Shown here piece after piece: positions 10,570-21,949 of a stretch of DNA of 64,000 nt. The stretch lies in contig VZRG01001305.1 in assembly GCA_013397435.1 (NCBI GenBank), forward strand, positions 131,193 through 195,192. Direction: 5' to 3'. Numbering within the stretch: the first letter of the stretch is position 1; every line of letters begins with the position of its first letter. The notes below the pieces were generated by a model, which ran no database searches, was not told the origin of the DNA, and saw only the letters and a list, made by a program, of their open reading frames with translations. The translations under genes and the position numbers were made by a program. Origin of the DNA: Erythrocercus mccallii (taxonomy: Eukaryota; Chordata; Aves; Passeriformes; Dicruridae).

Positions 10570-13500
10570 TAGGGGATGTAAATCATTGTGAGTCTTCTGC
10601 AAAGTATGTCTCCGACTGGCTCCCCAAGGCACTGTGCTCACCAGCCAGCTTTTGTTGTCCACAGAGGTCTTCCACCATGGCACGTTTTTTTTCCTACTCA
10701 TAGGTCCATTGTCCTAGGGATTCACACATTTATCTGTGTTGATAAAGTTGAAATTCAACCTTGGCAATATGTGTAAAGGCTGTTCTCTTTGCATGATCTA
10801 ATAAAATTTTCAGGCAGAGCTTCCTCTAAGGATTAACTTCATATTGTAAAAGCTGCATTTTATCACTGTTTCCCTTGATATTGACTAGCCTTCTCTGAAC
10901 TTTACCTGTCAGCTGATGGGTGACAATTTCACTTCTTTAATGGCACTCTCAGGTGTGAGAGAAACATTGTCTATCTGCTCATTTACCTATTGCTTCCTCA
11001 GATGTTTTTTCTGTGCCAGTACCTCTTAGGAAGTTTGCCCTAACTGGCCAGCTGCCCAGGCCACCGTGTTAAACAGGCACAGCCATCCCTGCCAGTCCGG
11101 GTTATATTTTTGCTTGAGCAGAGCAGCTAGATCCTGTTGGCATGCCTGACTCTCAGGAAGGCTGCTCCGCTGAAGTGTAGCCTTCTCTTCTGACATTGCC
11201 TTCTTTTAGGAGCATGGGCAAGAGCACCTGCATCACTTTCAGAGATGCAGAGCCCTCCATCATCTCTTCTGGCCCTTCAAAGAAACCGTGCATCACTCTT
11301 CGGGCCAGATCCTTGCTTTCATTGAATTACTGTATACTGGCAAGACGGGAGGCTAAAGTAGAGTCCTGTCACTGCCAAGAGTTTCACACAGTACTTTTCC
11401 TCAATAGTAATTGCTCTCCTGCTAGGATCCATGAACTTGAGAACAAAGTACATTTTATTATTTACAAGGGTTAGATGACAAATACAAACAGATGGTGTGA
11501 AGATGACTCCTAATGCATAGTGATCAAGGAATTTAATATTCATGGGTAAGGGCCTGGAAGATTAAGTAAACAGATTCAAATGTGCAGGGGAAAGTATCTT
11601 CTAACAATGCATAAAGTCAGCATGGCCTTTTTTGCCCTTTTACTGCTTGGCTCAAGGTAATCAATATAAAGGAAAAGACTGGCCATTTTTCCAGTCTTCT
11701 TCAAGCATCCAACTTGAGCAGCATCTTTATGAGAAAGCCCTCAGCAGGAATTCTTGCAGGGCCAAGAAAAAACACTTCAATTTTGATGCTGAAGAGGGCT
11801 GCAAAGCCTGAGCATGCTCCAGTCTGCAGCTGCCCTTATGTAAAACAGTTTTACCTGAATGACAGTGCTGTTTTAGCTGGGACTGGTCGGATGACTTACG
11901 ATTACTCACCGGAGCAAGGATTGTGCCACTGGAGTCTCACCACACCACTTCGCTGCTAATGATACTTCTCGTGGCAGAAGCTGGGATTTCGCTGGTGCCG
12001 TTTTCACATGCAGTCATCTTGCAGAGGCAATTTCAACACTGATGAGTATTACAAGTCAGGTCCTCAATATGAATCATCCTGTCCTTCCAGATGACTTTTT
12101 CTTTCTGTTGTTTGCATCAGAGGCAGGGAATTTTGATGCTTTTTTGTGCCCGTGACTAAAGGAGTGTTTCATATGGGAAGCGATTTCCAAATTCTCTTAA
12201 GTCATCCCTCTGTAAATTTCCTTTTGTTGTTGTTTTTTGCTCTTTTGAGCATAGGCAGATAGTGAGATGTTTCTAAGGTACTATTGACTGAGTGCTGAGT
12301 GCACATCAAGAAAGGAAGAGCAGGGGGGCGGATTTACTGATCCACGTTTGGGCTGGATTGTGCCCAAAAGTTTGCTCTGAAACTTTGATTTTCCTTGTCC
12401 AGATCAGGTTGTTGAACAGACTCTCTGGGATTTGGTCATCCTGTTGTCTTAGATGATCACTCAGCCCCTGAAAGGTGTGTGCCTGGAGCCAGGAGCAGGA
12501 CAGCAGCTCCAAGGTATCTGTCCCCCTGCCTTCTCTTGGAAAGGCCCCTTGCCCATGCAATAGTCAGGATTCCACAGCCTGCAGAGAGATGGGGGAAACT
12601 AAGGGATGGCGTAGGTCTGGGGAATGGTTGAGCTCCAAGCTGCAGCATGCAAAGGGTGGTGGAAAGCTGCCCATGGATATGGAGGTGAGCTCTGCCGCTG
12701 GCACTCCACCACTCTAGCTCCAGGAGGAAAAATGATACCCCAGACTCAAAAAAAGGAATGGTTGTTTCTCTGCTCTATTTTCATCCTCCTTCAATAGCTG
12801 TAGCCACTACAGCTATTCTTATGGTAGCCTATCAAATTTCTGAAGACATCAGGCACCTCTTTCTTATGATCTTGTTGCTCTGCCATGCTTTCTCCACAGC
12901 ACCTGGCAGCATCCTGGAAATGGTATCTGGTACCTGAATCCTTGTAAAGGCTGTCCTGTGAGGAAAGCCGTGTTTATTGCCATGACTCCAAGGCTCAGAT
13001 TTCCAGAGGGGAAGTAAGTCTTGCTGCTCACAGCAGCAGGGGCACAGCATCTCCGTGTCTGGTATTCTCTCAGAAATTTGCCTGGCTCTGTGGATGCATT
13101 TGGTTGATATGGCTGTGCAAGCTGGGATACAGCCCAAGATATGCCGCAGAGAAACCTGCCCTGTGAATAAGAGCCTTTGTTAAGATGGATCCCATCTGTA
13201 CATGATTTCATCAGCTCCATGAAATGTACAGGATATTCATATGGTGAAATAGGCAGAGTCCCTGTTCCAAGAGAGAAAAACCCTTCTGTCTGCTTTTCCA
13301 CAGGAATCTGTTGCCATATGAGGAGGTGAAACCTTCTGTGATGTTGTTGTGCTCTTAACCGCAGGATGGAACAAGCACTGTGACCATACTAACATCATCA
13401 GGAAAAAAAATGTGCACGGGGAGGTATCGAAGTCCACCCCCAAATTAGCATTGCCCTCTCCTTTGCTTTCTTTTCCTTAAATATGGAGCTGCTTAAAGCA

Positions 13501-15320
13501 GCATAAATACAATTCAGGCCAGCTAACAAGCAGTCCACAGTGCTGAAACACTCCTGCTGTCCAAGCCAGCTCCCTGCCAGCAATTTCATTTACCATATGT
13601 TTGGTGTGGATTTTGGCAGAGTCAGCCTGAGGATTTTTTTGGGCAGGCCTGCAAAACAGTTTTTCCCTGCCTCCACCCAAACGTGAGCAGGTCCTGACTG
13701 CCACCGTCATACTGCTGTGCAGGGTCAGCCTGGCTGTTTTGGACAAAATTAGTCAGAGAGGCCTCTGGAAAAAAGCCCAAAGAGGGCTGATTCATTTTCC
13801 ATAAGAGTATTTGTATTAAGGACACAGTAGGAAGATGACTTCTTCAGCATCACGCCCAGCCGCTGTTGTAGCTGCTTTTCCCATTGTGCAGTAATATCCC
13901 CAGGGATCACCGCCGTGATCGCTGTGTGCTTTCTTGCCGGAGAGGCAGCTTGAGGAGGCTGCAAACAGCAGCAAAGGCAGATCCCAACAGGAATGGGGAG
14001 CCCCTGCAGAGCCAGCAGTACCCGGCAGCAGTCCACCAATAAAGCATTTCTGCAGACACCTCATTTTTCTGGTTTGGTTTCTGTTTCTTTGCTGTGAGCA
14101 TCTGTCGGGTTTGCAGAGGAAGCTGCTGAGGTGTGAGCCAGGGCAGCCCCTGCTGCTAGGCTGTCTCTGCAGCCTGAAAGCCCAGGTCTTGGCAGGGGTG
14201 GCTCCCGCTCTCCCCATGGGTGGCAGCTCAGCCATTCAGTGCAATGCTGCCAGGTAAAGAAGGCTGACAGCTTTCCCAGGGGAGGAAATGGGAGCGTTGG
14301 GTACACGCTGGGAAGGATTAGCTCACGTGGGTGCCAGTAAGGAGCAAACCTGGCAGGATTAGGACACTTTTCTCCAGGCATTGGATCTGGTGTCAGGGAT
14401 GGCTTGCTGCAGCCTGTCTGCACGTCATGCTTCTGCTGCCTGCGGCAGGGCTGCCCAGCTGAGGCACAACCAAAGCAAACTGGCATGGGGAAGACTGCTC
14501 TGGAAAGCCAGCGCTGGTGCTAATGCACCTGAACAGAACAGCTGCAGCAGTGCAGTCCTGCCAGGTAGGATGGAGATGCTGGGCAATGCTGGAGGACCAC
14601 ACTGGGGTACAGTGCCCCTTATCCCAGGATGCCCCTTATTCAGGCTGGTGTCATCCAGCTAGGGCCCAGGACAAGTCTAGCTGACCCAGAGAAAAAGAAA
14701 AAGGAATTTAAACACACTTCTCTGTCCTTTTTTAAGCAGATCCCAGAAGGTTGGAAGGTCTAGCTGCCTCTTTCTCTCCCGCCCCATGCTCAGAGCACAA
14801 ATTCCCAGGGGAATAGCAGTATTTCACAGAGACAAGTCATGTTCACCCAGCAGAGGAGCTTTGCAAAAGAGTCACAGGTTGTCTGTTCAACAGACACTGT
14901 TCTTTAACTTGCTGACCTCAGGGAAGAGCTGTGCCAGGTAAGCCCTCCAAGCAAAGATGAAAAAACCCCAATAGCCTGCAGGGCTACGATTCCTCCCTCC
15001 CTTTCTGCTGAATTAATTGGCCAGGCATTCTGTCCTCTCTGGAGGAAGGCATTGGGATTTGGTCTTACCTTACATTTCTGTTCTGTGAAGGAACCGAGAT
15101 GGCTTGATACCCATTGGAAGGAAATTTAAATATTCATGCCTATAGCAATTTCTTTTGCAGACTACTCCAGCAAGCAAATGTGTCCCAGCTGGGATACCTG
15201 CTGTGCACAGCATGGGCAGGAGCATCTCTTTCCCTGCCTGCCTCATCTTGTCCAGCTCCAGCCCATCCTGGGGCCGCTCCTGAAGGCAGCAGACCTACAT
15301 GCCGTAGGACTGGTGCATGT
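10570..15320. other. Unique non-coding DNA, no gene seen
   Basis: Only short ORFs, several overlapping on opposite strands around 13.8-14.6 kb where G+C rises. None has a recognisable product. No mobile element seen. Confidence 0.55.
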
Positions 15321-15329
15321 GCCAAGGAA

Positions 15330-15690
15330 GCTTCCGAGTACCCACGGAAGGGCTGGGGGCCCTCCCCGTGTGGGGACCTGCGGGGCCGATTCTGGCTGAG
15401 TCAGCCGGAGGAGCGCTGCGGCTGCCCCGGGCACCGGCCCCTCCTCGCCCAGCTCGCCCGAGGACACAAGGTGGCCTTTAATCAGCGTTAGCTGTGCACT
15501 GGGAGCTGTCAGCATGGCTTTTGTTCCACTAATGGGGCTTTGCTGTAGCGAGGCCGGTGTGTTAAGCCCGGGCGGTGACTCAGCACGCCCCATGGCCTCG
15601 CAGCCCTGCCTCGAGTGTGGGAGCGCTGCGGGCAGGCGAGGGAGCGGCGTGGGATGGCCGGCGCTGCCACGTGCAGGGATGCAGAGCTTC
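15330..15690. promoter_or_regulatory. Small CpG-rich element with two AP-1/MARE-type sites
   Basis: A local CpG-rich patch in otherwise CpG-poor sequence. The palindrome GGCTGAGTCAGCC at 15394-15406 has the AP-1 core TGAGTCA flanked as in a MAF recognition element. TGACTCAGCA at 15576-15585 matches the NF-E2/NRF2 antioxidant-response pattern TGACnnnGC. Two such sites within 200 bases of a CpG-rich element suggest an enhancer or minor promoter answering to AP-1, small-MAF/NF-E2 or NRF2 factors. Sites are seen; use is inferred. Confidence 0.45.
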
Positions 15691-15699
15691 TCTCTTCCC

Positions 15700-16425
15700 T
15701 GTTCTTATTTAGGGAGAAACTGTTGCAGATTTCACAGACCATTCTAGCTAAGGCAAACAAAAGGGAAATGAATTCTGTGTGGGGGAACTGACATCAGTAA
15801 ATAGCGAGGGCATTGCTAAATGCGAGCGGCTGGTTGTTTTCCTGCAGAAGCGGAGGTGGGCAAGGGCAAGCTTAGAAAAGAAGGGAAAAGCTGCAGGGCA
15901 AGGGCAGGCATCTCTGCAGAGAGAACTCGGCAGATAAAAGGCAAAAGAACAAAGGGAGAGACGCTGGGGAAATATGACTGAGCAGATGCATTGCTTATCT
16001 GCTCCCGCATCAAATACAATTCCTGTGTGTAAACCAAAAGCAATGACTAACCCAAAGCCAAGGACTGGCCTGTGGGAAGGAGCTGTGCTTCTGTAATCAA
16101 AGGGCCGAAGTTAAACCATTTTAGTTAAAACATTACACACGTGAGCTGCTGATGGAAGGAAAAAAATCTGGCTTTATGGCTTCCAACGAAATATCACAAA
16201 CACGGTGGCTTCCTGGTGCAAAGTGCTGATCCTGTACAAATGCATGCTTCCATTTGTTCAGAAATTGTTGACAAGTGTGCTGGCTGCTTTATGCTGGATA
16301 AGGCACGGTTTGTCTTCCAACAGGTGGTTTAATGCCAGGGAAAAAAAATTGAGAGCCAGAATAAGCACATGGTACAGAATTTTGGCTCTTCCAGCAGAAA
16401 TGTGCCTGGGAGTTCACAAATAATC
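15700..16425. other. Unique non-coding DNA, no gene seen
   Basis: No recognisable gene or repeat. A purine-rich run at about 15840-15960 lowers stops on one strand and creates a chance ORF. Confidence 0.55.
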
Positions 16426-16429
16426 CTGA

Positions 16430-16640
16430 TCAATCTTATCCTTGATACTGCCACTTGTCTTAATTTTCACTTAAATCAAAGCAATTTTAGTTTAATTGGC
16501 TATTTCAGTTAAATATATGTCAGTACAAATGTTTCTAGCTCTTAGGGCCCAATATAACTAATTTTCCAAAGCAATGCAAATGGCAAGAGAAATGGTGCTC
16601 ATAATTCTTAGAGCACAAACACATGCACTTGACAAACACC
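16430..16640. promoter_or_regulatory. AT-rich block with perfect octamer ATGCAAAT
   Basis: The POU/Oct octamer ATGCAAAT lies at 16574-16581. Around it are homeodomain-type TTAATT words and a TGTCAGTACAAATGTTT stretch. There is no coding frame. It reads like a candidate enhancer, but one octamer is weak evidence. Confidence 0.25.
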
Positions 16641-16712
16641 AGCCCCTGTTTTAGGTGCTAGAGGACCCCCGTGGTGTGTGGGGTGAGCAGAGAGGCCTTT
16701 CCCTGAGGCGCT

Positions 16713-16740
16713 GGGGGCGGGCAAGGGGTTCGGGCAGGGG
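16713..16740 (+). other. G-quadruplex-capable tract
   Basis: G5-C-G3-CAA-G4-TTC-G3-CA-G4 on the + strand gives five G runs with loops of one to three bases, well within the usual G-quadruplex pattern. No gene start is evident beside it. Confidence 0.5.
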
Positions 16741-16749
16741 CAGATGAGA

Positions 16750-19700
16750 GAGCCATGGCAAGGAGCTGGCAGGTGGGAGCAGCAGGCATCTTCCAGCCCC
16801 TGAGTACAATGGAAACCTCCTTCCCCGGGTTTATTGCTGCAAGGTGTGTGCTCGCCTGCTCACTCACCCTAACCTGCCCTCACCTGGAGTTTGAACTAGC
16901 ACGTCTGGCCGAATTTTTGAGATGACTGTGTGAGTGTTTGTTTCTGCCACCTCCGGGAGAGGAGCAGTGCAGACAGATGTAGGCGGCAACATCTTCAAAT
17001 TACAGCTTAATCCACAGCAGCTCATGAGTCAGGGCTGTGACTCACAGGCAGAGACAACTTGGCATGAGGGGCACGCAGCTCCTGCCCCAGCTGCCTGCCC
17101 TGAGTGCCTGCACTGCCTGGATACAGGCTGCACACATCCAGCCCTGCCGGGCGAAGCAGCAGGCAGCTGTGCTGCTGCAGGAGCCAGCTGCTGCAGGCTG
17201 GGCACTGCAGCCTCAGCCAGGGGTTCCAACAGCAGTGCAGGCTGTGGGGACATGTGTCACTTCTGTGGCCAAGCCTGTATCAGTTACTGACAGTGTGGCC
17301 TGGAGACCCACGTGTCCTCTAAATCCTTTAAACTGTGCTTCCAGAGCTAAAGGAGGGTGCAGACATGCTTTTATACCACTGTGCTGGTTCAAATAACTGT
17401 TTAGATATAAAAACTAACTCCCACACATCCTGCAGCTTCTTGAGATTTTACTTTTTCTTTCACTCTGAGAGAGATTAGCCTTTGGTGACAGAAGATCAAG
17501 AATGTTTCTACCCATACAAGTAAGTCTGTTGGTGCTCAGAGGAAATGGGGTTTCTGTGAAGGTCTGATTTTAGGTGAAGCAATGATTTTAGCTGCATCAG
17601 TGTTCCAGGCATTAAAGGCAGCCCTGCATTTTAAATGTGCTGCATGTTCAAAAAACTGTCTACCCTAGGCCAGTCCCAAGGCATGAATATTAATGAAAGA
17701 GTTTCCCCACATGAACAACATGTACTGTCACATGCCTTATGCCTGCCTCGAATTTAAAATAGCCTGATGCAGCCATAGGGAAGTCTCATGTCACTGTAAC
17801 TCCACATCAACCACAGGTAAATGCTGTGGGTGATACTGTTCTGCTGGGATGCATTTCCAAGTAGCTTCCAGAACAGCTCTCCTGTGGAGAATGGACTTGA
17901 TCTGGGCTGAGTACAACTGGACTTTGAGGACTCCAGGCATGCTGGCTTGGGTGCACAGAGGCAGAGCCGTTTGTCTCATTGTTTCCACACGGCTGCTTTA
18001 TTTTTAACTGCCAGGACTGAATTTTCCAAAAGGACTTCATCCTCACAGACAACAGGATATTAAATTTAGGTGACAGATTTCCGCAGTGGTCACTTTTTTT
18101 CCAAAATCCACAGAGACCAGGGCGGCTGTCAGAGCAAAAGTGCTGAGAACAGGTGCTCCATGCAGCACATCCCCTGTCCCAGGGGCCAGTGTCCCTTCTG
18201 TGTCCTGCCCTGGGAGGAGAAGGGCAGGCCAATCAAAGAAGCCTCTCTGACATTTTGTCTTAGTTACGAAAAGCTGATAGCTGGAAAGTTTCTTCTGCGT
18301 TTTGTGCTTCGAAGGGACATGTGTGGTGTCACTGCCTTGCTTCAGACACCTGCCATATGTGGTGTTGAGAGCCACTCTAAGTGGGACAGTGAGGTTTCGT
18401 TTGTGTCTCTGAGGAAACCTGTCTTTTATTCCCAGCACACTGGTGTTGCTGTGCTCTCCTTCTCTGAGCTCTGACTTACAAACCTGTCCATCGCTCCCTG
18501 CATGTCTGCACTTCACAGGCATCATTGCTGTTAACCAGCCTCTGCCTTTCCAGCCTGTGCCTCCATGGAGGGCTGGCCATCGGCAGGGTGGGAGCAAGCC
18601 TGGTGCTGGGGCATTTCTCAAGGCATTCTTGCCTTGTCCCTTTCCCACAGGCGTTTGCCCCAAGCTGGTTATCACTTCTTTGAAGTGTGACAGCAAGTGT
18701 GTTTACTTAGAACAGGGAAGTAGGAAAACACTAAAGGCAAGCAAATTGACTAGAGAGGCAAACATCTCCACTTCTCCTTTTTGGGTGTTTTCCCAGCTCA
18801 TAGAAGTATCTCGTTGAGCCTGACTCAGCCTGTGTCGACAGATCAGCAACGACCCGCAGAGACATCCCCCATCACATCTCCCTCCACCAAGCCCCTGCCC
18901 TGTGCCAGCCTGCAGTGGCTGGAGGCAGGGGGGTCTGGCTGGGCTGGTTCCTGCTTCCCTCAACACAATGAACACCCTGGCTTCAACAAAAAGGGTGAGG
19001 CCACCCCAGTGTTTCTGTGGCATGCAGCAAGTGACTGGCATAGCCACACTTTCGTTACCTCTTTTGTAGGCTGTAATATGAATATCCCTTCCTCTTCTTC
19101 TCCTTCTGCCCTCCAAAGGTTCACCAAATCTGGGAACAAGCGGTGAAGGGAGCTGTGCCCTTCGCTGCTGCCCTGTCCTTTCCTGCCACCCCTACCTACC
19201 CTTGGTGGAGTACAGGCAGCAGCCGTGGGATGGGTAGGCAGCCAGTGGTTGTGCCTGGGGTTTGCTCCCATTGGGGCACCAGGCGTCCTTCCACACAGCC
19301 ATGTCTTTCAAACTGTTTCTGAAGTTTCAGATGGGCTTGAAGGAGTTGCAATCAAAGTACTTAGGAGATGTAGCAACGGGACATTTTGTTATAGTGAAAA
19401 CTACCTTCCTTCTTCCCCACTCAAACTTCTTGCTTGTGCCCAGCCCTGTTCAGGGGCTGCATGGAGGCTCACATTTGGCACCAAGTTAAAAATAATTTAC
19501 CTTTTTGGTTATTTTCCAGCCACCTAATTTCCTTGGTCCCCTTCAAGTGGGGAAGGGTGCAGGAGTGAGGCACTCATGGCATGGGTGGCCCCAAGAGGAG
19601 ATGTGGGTATGGGGGGGACTCCTCTATGCTCCCACAGATGCCCACTCATAAAACCAGTCCTTGGAGGTTTTTAAGGCAGGCTGCAAGAGGCTGAGATCAC

Positions 19701-21335
19701 ACCCATTAATTGTTCCCTGTGCCTGCTCTTCCCTTGCCTGATTACAGGTTGTCTAGACTGGGAAGTGCAGGTTTTGCTCTTGGAGCATGATCAGAATAAG
19801 GTGTGACATGCCGTACTCCCTGTGGTGGAAAAGGGATGTCAGTGCCTGCTCAAGGAGGCTTTCTTTCTCTTTTGGCTTGGGCTGGCTTTAGATCTGCCAT
19901 CTCCTGATGCAGGGAGAGGATGAGGCAGTCCCAGCCTACACAGCTCCTGCTTCACAGGTAGGGCTTGGATCTCCAGCCACTGAAAAATTACTCAATGTGG
20001 ATCAGAAAGTGGTGGTGTTAAACACCAGTCACTTCAAAGCTGTTGTCAGTTGGTAAGAAAATAATTTAAAATTAAACCAGTTCTGAAACTATCTACCGCA
20101 AGTGGTTACAAGCCTGAGTGTTGTAAAACTGGACCGTTTCCTCTTTTCCTCACAACGATCGTGTCCCTGATTCCTCCTTTAGGCTGCTTTGGCAATTCTT
20201 GCACAGTAATAAAAAGGCATGACACAGCATATGTTTTGTGGCTCACCTTGCCAAATAAAATTACAATGTTAGTGTAGCTTCTTTGCCTTTGCATAATGAA
20301 CTCTACAAAGAAGCTGGAGAGAGGGTAAGCATCTGTGCCAAGACAAAAGCAAAACCAAGAAGTACAAAGGTCTGGTTTAAAGCAGTCTCAGTTTAAAGTA
20401 ATTCTTTTTAAAATTACTTATCTTGAAACTGTTACAGACAGTTAGGGAAAGTCATAGAGTTTCGAAATGGCTGTTATGTTCTAAGTCTGCAGCTTCATTG
20501 CTTAGATTAAGAAAAAATAGATGCAACTTTGAGAGCTCACGAACATGTCACAGCAGAGCATCATCTGCGCAACACGTGCTGGGGCCAGGAGGAAGTGGGC
20601 TGCAAAGGAACTGCTTATTCTCCATTCCTCAGGCTGGATGGACATTATTTGCATTTTTAATAGCGTTCAGGACAATGTTTATATCATGCTAATTACACTG
20701 ACTGACAACAAGGGGAATTTGGTGTGTGGGCAGGAGGTTGTTTGAGAGAGAGGTGCCCAGTCATGCTGCTTTTTCATCACCTTACGGTCACCCCTCAGGG
20801 AGCAGAAATGGGAGCATGGACCTCACTGAGAAGTCCAATGGAAGGGAATGAGTTCCTTATAGAGTACTCTGATGACAGAGTAAAGGGCAAATCCTTCAGC
20901 CTATGGATCTGCTTAATCTGTTTAAGAAAAAAGGCAAAAACCTACCCCAACAAACACACTGCATTTATGCCACTACATGCCTCTCATAATAGCTGGATTT
21001 GGATTCAGGAAGACTGAGTGGTTCAAATAATGAACATTTTAGATCAGAACCTACCTCCATAATGACAAAGACAAAACTCCCAGCAAAAGATCCAGCACGT
21101 TGTTTCTGGAAATCCAACTAAGGGGAATTAAAGGGAATTAAGGGGAAAAAGAAGAAAAAAAAGAGAAGACATAGGTGAGGAAAATTTTGTCATTGGCTCT
21201 GGCAGGGCACCCAAATCTTGCCTATCATAAATGAGATCCAATCATTTGACAGATATTGTTCATGCTTTAATCACACTGAAATATTACCTTCTTATCTCAA
21301 CCCTTTTTTGCCTAGATCACCTCTGTGTTCATTGT
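16750..21335. other. Unique non-coding DNA, no gene seen
   Basis: Several mid-sized ORFs lie on both strands at 17.0-17.4 and 18.0-19.3 kb. They overlap each other, some lack ATG starts, and none shows a domain. A miR-133-like word at 19533-19546 was examined and rejected. Confidence 0.55.
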
Positions 21336-21341
21336 GATAGA

Positions 21342-21941
21342 CTACTGGTGACTTTTGATAGCATTTACTAACAATGTAAGAGTTGAGTCAACAACTCTTT
21401 TTTTGGTAAGAAATAGCATCAAGGAAAATAATTTAGTTCTTTTTAGATAACAAAGACAAGTGAAATCTCCAAATACAGTGGCAAGGTAAGTCAGTGCTTG
21501 AAGAACAGCGAGAGGTGGAATCAATGTGGAGGGAAATGTGACCAAATCGGTAAAGCAGCTCTGTGTGTGACAATACTCACCTTGTCTAAAGCACCCTTCC
21601 AGCTCTCTGTAGGCACAATTTCCATGGGATACATCAAAACCAGCTTCATTCCCAGGCCATCTTGCCACAGTCCATGTGTCTTTGGAGGCTGAGGGAGCAC
21701 CTCCATGGCCCTGGCCCTGGAGCAGCACACCCAGGAGGTGGCTAGACCCCAGAAGGCATCCCTGGAAAGATTCAGAGATGCTGCACACTGAGATATGCTC
21801 AGCTAATTTCCTGCACAAAGCAAAGAAGACCCAAACACCATCACCTAGCCTTTCAGCCCAGCACAACTCTGTGGGTGAGCACATCTCCCTTGGAGGCAGG
21901 AATGGCTTTGAGGAGCTCTCTGGTGTCCACATGGAATTCAT
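21342..21941 (-). other. ORF of 199 codons, coding status doubtful
   Basis: An ATG-start frame on the minus strand. The product has no domain I recognise; Cys and aromatic residues are scattered and there is no clear signal peptide. Other frames are open across part of the same stretch, consistent with chance. No promoter, splice or poly-A context supports it. Confidence 0.1.
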
Positions 21942-21949
21942 GGATCAAC

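Noticed and set aside
11295..11345. GGGCCAGATCCTTGC, similar to the ends of a dispersed amniote repeat
   Set aside because: The match stops after about 15 bases and no inverted partner is visible.
18043..18696. 217-codon minus-strand ORF
   Set aside because: It lacks an ATG at its start, shows no domain and overlaps comparable plus-strand frames.
19533..19546. TTGGTCCCCTTCAA matches 14 bases of the miR-133 mature sequence
   Set aside because: The preceding 100 bases contain no complementary star arm, and no miR-1 partner is present. The local sequence instead pairs with GGGGAAGGG just downstream. A chance match is more likely.
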